Below are positions 59,969 to 64,000 of a stretch of DNA of 64,000 nt, piece after piece. Source of the DNA: Metellina segmentata (taxonomy: Eukaryota; Arthropoda; Arachnida; Araneae; Tetragnathidae); assembly GCA_947359465.1 (NCBI GenBank), contig OX375873.1, positions 45,294,437-45,358,436 of the forward strand. Direction: 5' to 3'. The position numbers and the translations under genes are program-made. Below the pieces are notes generated by a model, which worked only from the letters and a program-made list of their open reading frames with translations, did no database searches and was not told the DNA's origin. How positions within the stretch are numbered: the first letter of the stretch is position 1; each line of letters begins with the position of its first letter.

Positions 59969-60107
59969 TGACATCACTTCGTGACATCATCATTAATGAC
60001 GATGCTTCACGTGGACTCGGTCATTACTCATTACTCGGTAGTTTCTACTTGAACTGAAAGCCGGTGGCAAAAACGAAAGCAGCTTGGCGATGGCGAGCAA
60101 GGTAAGA
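59969..60107 (+). promoter_or_regulatory. Possible promoter and first coding exon
   Basis: Two TGACATCA motifs (59969-59976, 59982-59989, CRE/AP-1-like) and a CACGTG E-box (60008-60013) precede ATGGCGAGCAAG (60090-60101). The donor GTAAGAG follows immediately. It would encode MASK before an intron. Some pogo/Tigger-type transposases begin this way, but the transposase scrap in the same element lies on the other strand. No downstream exon was found, so this is only a suggestion. Confidence 0.25.
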
Positions 60108-60639
60108 GAATTAATATTAATATTTAAAGTTTAGTATGTACTATATTAACTACAAGAACTATTTCTTGCGAAGATCTCTTTTCTACAAGGTATATATTAA
60201 TTCCTTCACTGCATACTAAAAAGTATTTTATGTCTTTAGAGAAACAATTTTTCAAATGATTGTGTATTTATTACAATATTATTAGGACTTGTGATGATAG
60301 CTTGATATAAACATACATATAATCTTAATAAAATAATCTCATATTTTTTGAATTGCTGAAACTGAGTATTTTTTTTTGACAGGGTGCCTTTTAATCAGAT
60401 AATTAACGACTAAAAGGTTTTTTCTTAGAAAAAAAAACGAGTTTTGCTTTTGGATATGTAATGTAATTTCATGACTGAAAACAATTTTATTTACATTTTG
60501 TTACTTGAATACTGTATCATTACTTGAACATATCAGTCAAGTTTTGTTGTCTTTACTCGTTTTCGTGCAGGCAAGCCTCGCTTGTGCTTGAGGCGAGTAA
60601 TTGTAGATGATCGCACTCAGGTTGCTAATCCATCTGATT

Positions 60640-60905
60640 TAGCCCCACAGTGTCAAGGCACTCAAAAGCCTTACTAGCTGATAGTCCCTCGTCTCTTTGA
60701 GTAGCAATATAGTCGTCCTCAAGAAGTTCTCCCGCACTTTGAATGAGTTCATAGTCACTCAGAATTTGGAAACCAGGGTCTGAAGAATTGCACCAGCCAC
60801 TCGCCTACGTCCTCTACTATGCACTTGGAACATCTAGGAATTTTCGCTGTGATGTTTTTAATGTTCTGAACTGACATTTCGTAATCTTCGTTTTTATCAT
60901 TCACC
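60640..60905 (-). pseudogene. pogo/Tigger (jerky)-like transposase C-terminal fragment
   Basis: Minus-strand frame reads NIKNITAKIPRCSKCIVEDV, EW, then after a frame change CNSSDPGFQILSDYELIQSA, GELLEDDYIATQRDEGLSAS and KAFECLDTVGLNQMD. The D-GFQ-LSD-E-- block and the acidic stretch before the final AFECLD helix are typical of the C-terminal tail of pogo/Tigger and jerky-like transposases. The CENP-B DNA-binding and DDE domains are absent. Confidence 0.68.
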
Positions 60906-62285
60906 GATAAGCTTTAAAAATCAGAATTTGGCTGAATTCATTCTTATTCTCAAAGTGATCAGGATAACTGGAGTTCTAATGTCTCTACCGTTATAAAAGG
61001 AAGTGTTTCTCTGTCTGTCTATGTATTGTGTATACTGTTCTGACAAATCTATGGCACTTACAATAGTGAAATTTGCCACACAGGTAGTCTAAATTTTTTG
61101 CAATTTTTCTGTCGCGTCCAAATTTAAAAAATTAATCTAGAACATTTTGAGATTAATTTATTGGAATTTATTATCATTGTTTGCATTAGAATGCCAACAG
61201 TATAAAGAGATCACAGATTCTAAAATTATTTTTTCTGAGGAACGATTTCAGCGGACTAACAAAAGAAATAAACAGTTTTAACCTTGGAAAGAAAAATTTA
61301 GATTTAAAGACAAAATATTTATTTAAATATTGAACTAGAACATTGTTGAAATGCAGGGTAATATCCAGTATTTGTAGACATCAATTTAAAACATGTAATT
61401 TGAATTGGCTGAATTCTAGAAATAATAGGTTCTTTGGTTGCATGGGTATAAACATTTTATTCATCTTCACAGCTTGATAATGTTGGAAGAGCTGTTATTG
61501 GGAGCCTTAAAAAATGTTAACTCTTCGTTGATTTTTTTATAGGTTTGCCTGAAGCATTTCAAGATTAAAGAAATCATTTGGAGCAAAATCTGGGGATCTA
61601 CAAATAACACCCTTGAAATCTACCACCCTCAGAACCATCTCCACAGCCAGATGGTTTCAGCGAAATACCAAAATATGGCACGATCTTAAAACCCACATAG
61701 CAAAACCTCTGCAATATAAATAACGAATCCATACAACAGATCCTTAGTACTAACGAAAACCTCGCCTGTTTCCGCATTCTATTCTGTTCAAGGTCCCAAG
61801 TGTCCTTTAAGTTCGAAAATGGATTATTTTTAAATTATGCGTGTAGAATCTATACTGGAATTAAAACTGAACACAAAACATTTAAGATCAAATTACGAGT
61901 ACATGGCACAAGCCGTTGAACTGTTCGCTTTGTAATCATCTAAAAGCTATCGCTTTCTTTTTTATTATTATTCTATTTTCGGTCGAAGCAGTTTCAACTT
62001 TATTTTCGCAAACATTGCAAGTAAATAGTGATACTTTTCACACATGCGGAGTGCGCACTATGGGTGAGTGACGTCAAAGATCTCGGAGAAAGAAACCAAC
62101 GATTCAGCGGGCTTAAAATTTCCCCTATGTCTTCTATTCCAGGTAAAGGTTGGTAATATGCTACCGGGTCATATACATCGGGAGTCGCAAAGACAACAAT
62201 CGAAGTTCAGCTTCATGTCACCCAATATTGTGGATTATTACTAAGCTCCAGTCAATAGACTACAGTGAACACTCCACAAGCAAAT

Positions 62286-62417
62286 AATCAGCAACTGACC
62301 GTGGTTCAATATTACTAGGTGTTGTTCTCGGACCTTTCTCTTAAGGGATTGATCCCGGACCGTCGGCAATAGCGCGTTGTGTTGCTCTAGTACGACGTTA
62401 ATTAAATATTACCATTA
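62286..62417 (+). mobile_element. SINE, 5'-truncated copy
   Basis: 132 bp from the SINE 3' half, starting at AATCAGCAACTGACCGTGG and ending ACGTTAATTAAATATTACC. A perfect 12-bp duplication, CCACAAGCAAAT, flanks it at 62274-62285 and 62418-62429. Confidence 0.9.
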
Positions 62418-62429
62418 CCACAAGCAAAT

Positions 62430-62724
62430 GCATGGGTAATGCAGCTCTAGTGAGGAGCCAGATGATCTTGGCAAATACAATACATTTCTACAAAGGTAGT
62501 AAGCTCAGCGGGGGTAAGAAATAAGTCATAAGCAAAATCCTATTCGCCATTGCTATAGGAGACTATATACGTCGTAGGCCACTTTACCTCTTCCCGAACC
62601 CATAATCTGGTTCCAACGAGTTAGCAATCGAGTCAAGTGGGTTTGAACTAATCCATTTGTTGAAGTAGAGGCTGGTGATTATGTAAGCAAATCGTTTCGA
62701 TAACTTATATCTTTAGAGCAGATT
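62430..62724. other. No recognised feature
   Basis: Nothing identified. Confidence 0.4.
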
Positions 62725-62735
62725 CTGGTTCTAAG

Positions 62736-62841
62736 GTGTTGTCTCGGGCCTTTCTCTTAGGGGATTGATCCCGGACCGTCGTCAATAGACCGTTGTGTTG
62801 CTCTAGTACGACGTTAATTTAAAAAAAAATTACTAAATTAG
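62736..62841 (+). mobile_element. SINE, 5'-truncated copy
   Basis: 106 bp from GTGTTGTCTCGGGCC to the ACGTTAATTT tail, with an 11-bp duplication, CTGGTTCTAAG, at 62725-62735 and 62842-62852. Confidence 0.88.
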
Positions 62842-63068
62842 CTGGTTCTAAGTTTAACGACTGGTGCCGAATGCGATAAATGTGAAAATGAGTTGGCAGG
62901 GATAAACGGCGATCGCTAATCATGTTTTAGTGTGCCGCAGTTTTCTAATACCACACCTATTCGAAAATCGACTTACCCAAGGTTGACTACTTTTTCATCA
63001 TAGTCGCAAAATAACTCGGATCCAGACTCTACGCCAATTATGGGAACACATTGTTTAATTCTAACATA

Positions 63069-63707
63069 TCTATATATATAATTCTCTTACGTGGCACGCA
63101 AAAAAGACGCTATTTGTTATCGCGTTTTGGCAACATTGTACGATGTTTGTTTATCACGAAGCCTCGCGCTTCAATTGAATTTATAGCGTTATCGGATGAA
63201 ATTTTATTGAAAAAAAAAAGAATTTTAGTCGAGCTGTTGCAGTTAATAATAGAAATCAAAGAAAGCAGAGGATCTTTTCAGGGCCTTTTAAAAAAAAGGT
63301 CCTTTTTAGTGCCAACAATTATAGTTCAACAAGACGCTTGCACTACAACTTTCGACAACAAACTCAGTAAAAAAGCGTGTCTCGAGTGCAGGGGTAAATG
63401 TACACACAAAGAACATGCTGGGTATTCAATTTCCAAATCAGCGCTCACAATTCGAGTCAAAATTTGCTCAAAGTTTTCATTTGAATTCTGATTCCGTAGG
63501 TACTGTATATATGTTTTCTGAAAAACAGCAATTTGAAAAATATTTTTTTTGGCATAGCATATTTTGTAAACAATTCCTTCTGCTAGGACACAAGTCTTCA
63601 TTGATGCGAGCGAAGCGAGCGTAGGTTCGCGCAGTGAACCAATGAGGATTGCGAAGCAATCCTCCGGGGGATGGCGAGCGTTGGCGAGCAGGGGGAGGTC
63701 CCCCTAG
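63069..63707 (+). mobile_element. Non-autonomous Helitron, family A (copy 2)
   Basis: Starts TCTATATATATAATTCTCTT after host A and ends GGGGGAGGTCCCCCTAG before host T. The terminal hairpin GGGGG/CCCCC is at 63691-63704. It is colinear with the minus-strand copy at 1911-2552 with moderate divergence. The long frame at 63051-63491 starts outside the element and is not conserved between copies, so it is not a gene. Confidence 0.88.
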
Positions 63708-64000
63708 TATTAGGTAATAGGTGTATCTGATCAAGACTATGTGACTCAAATACCAACTTACATCATAGATGAGATTGTTTCTCTGAGGTTAAGCCATAAG
63801 TCCATGGTAAATCAACCACAGCTATAAAAGTCTATCTCATTCGTACAGGAATTAAATACTCAAAAACTATACATTTTTCCGTAACTGCTTCAACCCATCT
63901 CAAACGTAATTTGTTTCGATTGAAATTCTCACTAAAATTTTAAATTCCGTCATTATTTGGCTACAAGACCTGAGGGAAAACTATCAAATAAATTAAAAAG

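Larger units (their letters stand above)
59871..62175. mobile_element. Long-TIR DNA transposon containing a pogo/Tigger-like scrap
   Basis: About 100 bp at 59871-59980 (with CAACCTTTACCTGGAATATA and GGGGAAATTTTAATCCCGC) is repeated inverted at 62067-62175, including TTCCAGGTAAAGGTTGGTAA. Similarity extends inward through TGACRTCACT. The ends are imprecise by some bases and no target-site duplication was verified. The interior contains a minus-strand transposase fragment. The remaining ~1.8 kb is non-coding. Confidence 0.7.

Noticed and set aside
63051..63491. 146-codon frame in Helitron A as a gene
   Set aside because: It starts outside the element and the frame is not kept in the other copy at 1911-2552.

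Overview
This window looks like repeat-dominated intergenic or intronic DNA from an arthropod nuclear genome. A spider, perhaps an orb-weaver, is most likely. That is inferred from several closely recognisable Tc1/mariner families, a jockey-like non-LTR retrotransposon, a tRNA-headed SINE and Helitrons set in AT-rich DNA. There are no operons, ribosome binding sites, rRNA genes, CRISPR arrays or prophage genes. I found no host gene I can name. The only long intact reading frame with a recognisable product is a 358-residue mariner-like transposase (57673-58749). Almost all other recognisable coding sequence is broken transposon.

Left part (1-16 kb): a CATCGATG-rich hAT-like end, a full-length SINE (664-998) with a perfect target-site duplication, a piggyBac remnant, a 642-bp Helitron (1911-2552, minus), a Tc1 element with two nonsense codons (2917-4316), an internally deleted Tc1 derivative (6434-7002), a Helitron (10749-12213, minus), a TTAA-flanked MITE (13073-13799), a decayed mariner, and a hAT-like tandem array followed by a second full-length SINE (15173-15507).

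Middle (16-43 kb): a Tc1 derivative sitting in a TA microsatellite (17979-18875), a 2.1-kb Helitron (20445-22549), a long-TIR MITE (22780-23566), and half of a TTAA MITE joined to an unidentified, otherwise colinear 330-codon frame with three stops (27253-28242). These are followed by a LINE C-terminal scrap and a three-unit ~450-bp tandem repeat carrying a third full-length SINE (32233-32567). A GC-richer island holds an A-B-C-A-B-C higher-order tandem repeat (35535-36036). That island is split by a 3.7-kb 5'-truncated non-LTR retrotransposon (36231-39934, minus) whose ORF1 and ORF2 overlap as TAATG.

Right part (43-64 kb): a deleted mariner with intact TIRs (42798-43628), a Tc1 element inserted inside an older deleted Tc1 (46572-48629 with 46626-48086), another Tc1 derivative, and the second copy of the 10.7-kb Helitron (52904-54483). 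A truncated Tc1 then abuts the intact DD41D transposon between TA arrays. A 2.3-kb long-TIR element contains a pogo/Tigger-like scrap. Two 5'-truncated SINEs and a second copy of the first Helitron (63069-63707), now in plus orientation, complete the window.

Functionally the window records mobile-element dynamics: autonomous DNA transposons, non-autonomous derivatives that share deletions and would need transposase supplied in trans, rolling-circle elements, and LINE-dependent retroposons with clean target-site duplications. Boundaries supported by target-site duplications or A^T / TA / TTAA target sites are reliable to a few bases. Family names come from motif recognition, since no database search was possible.
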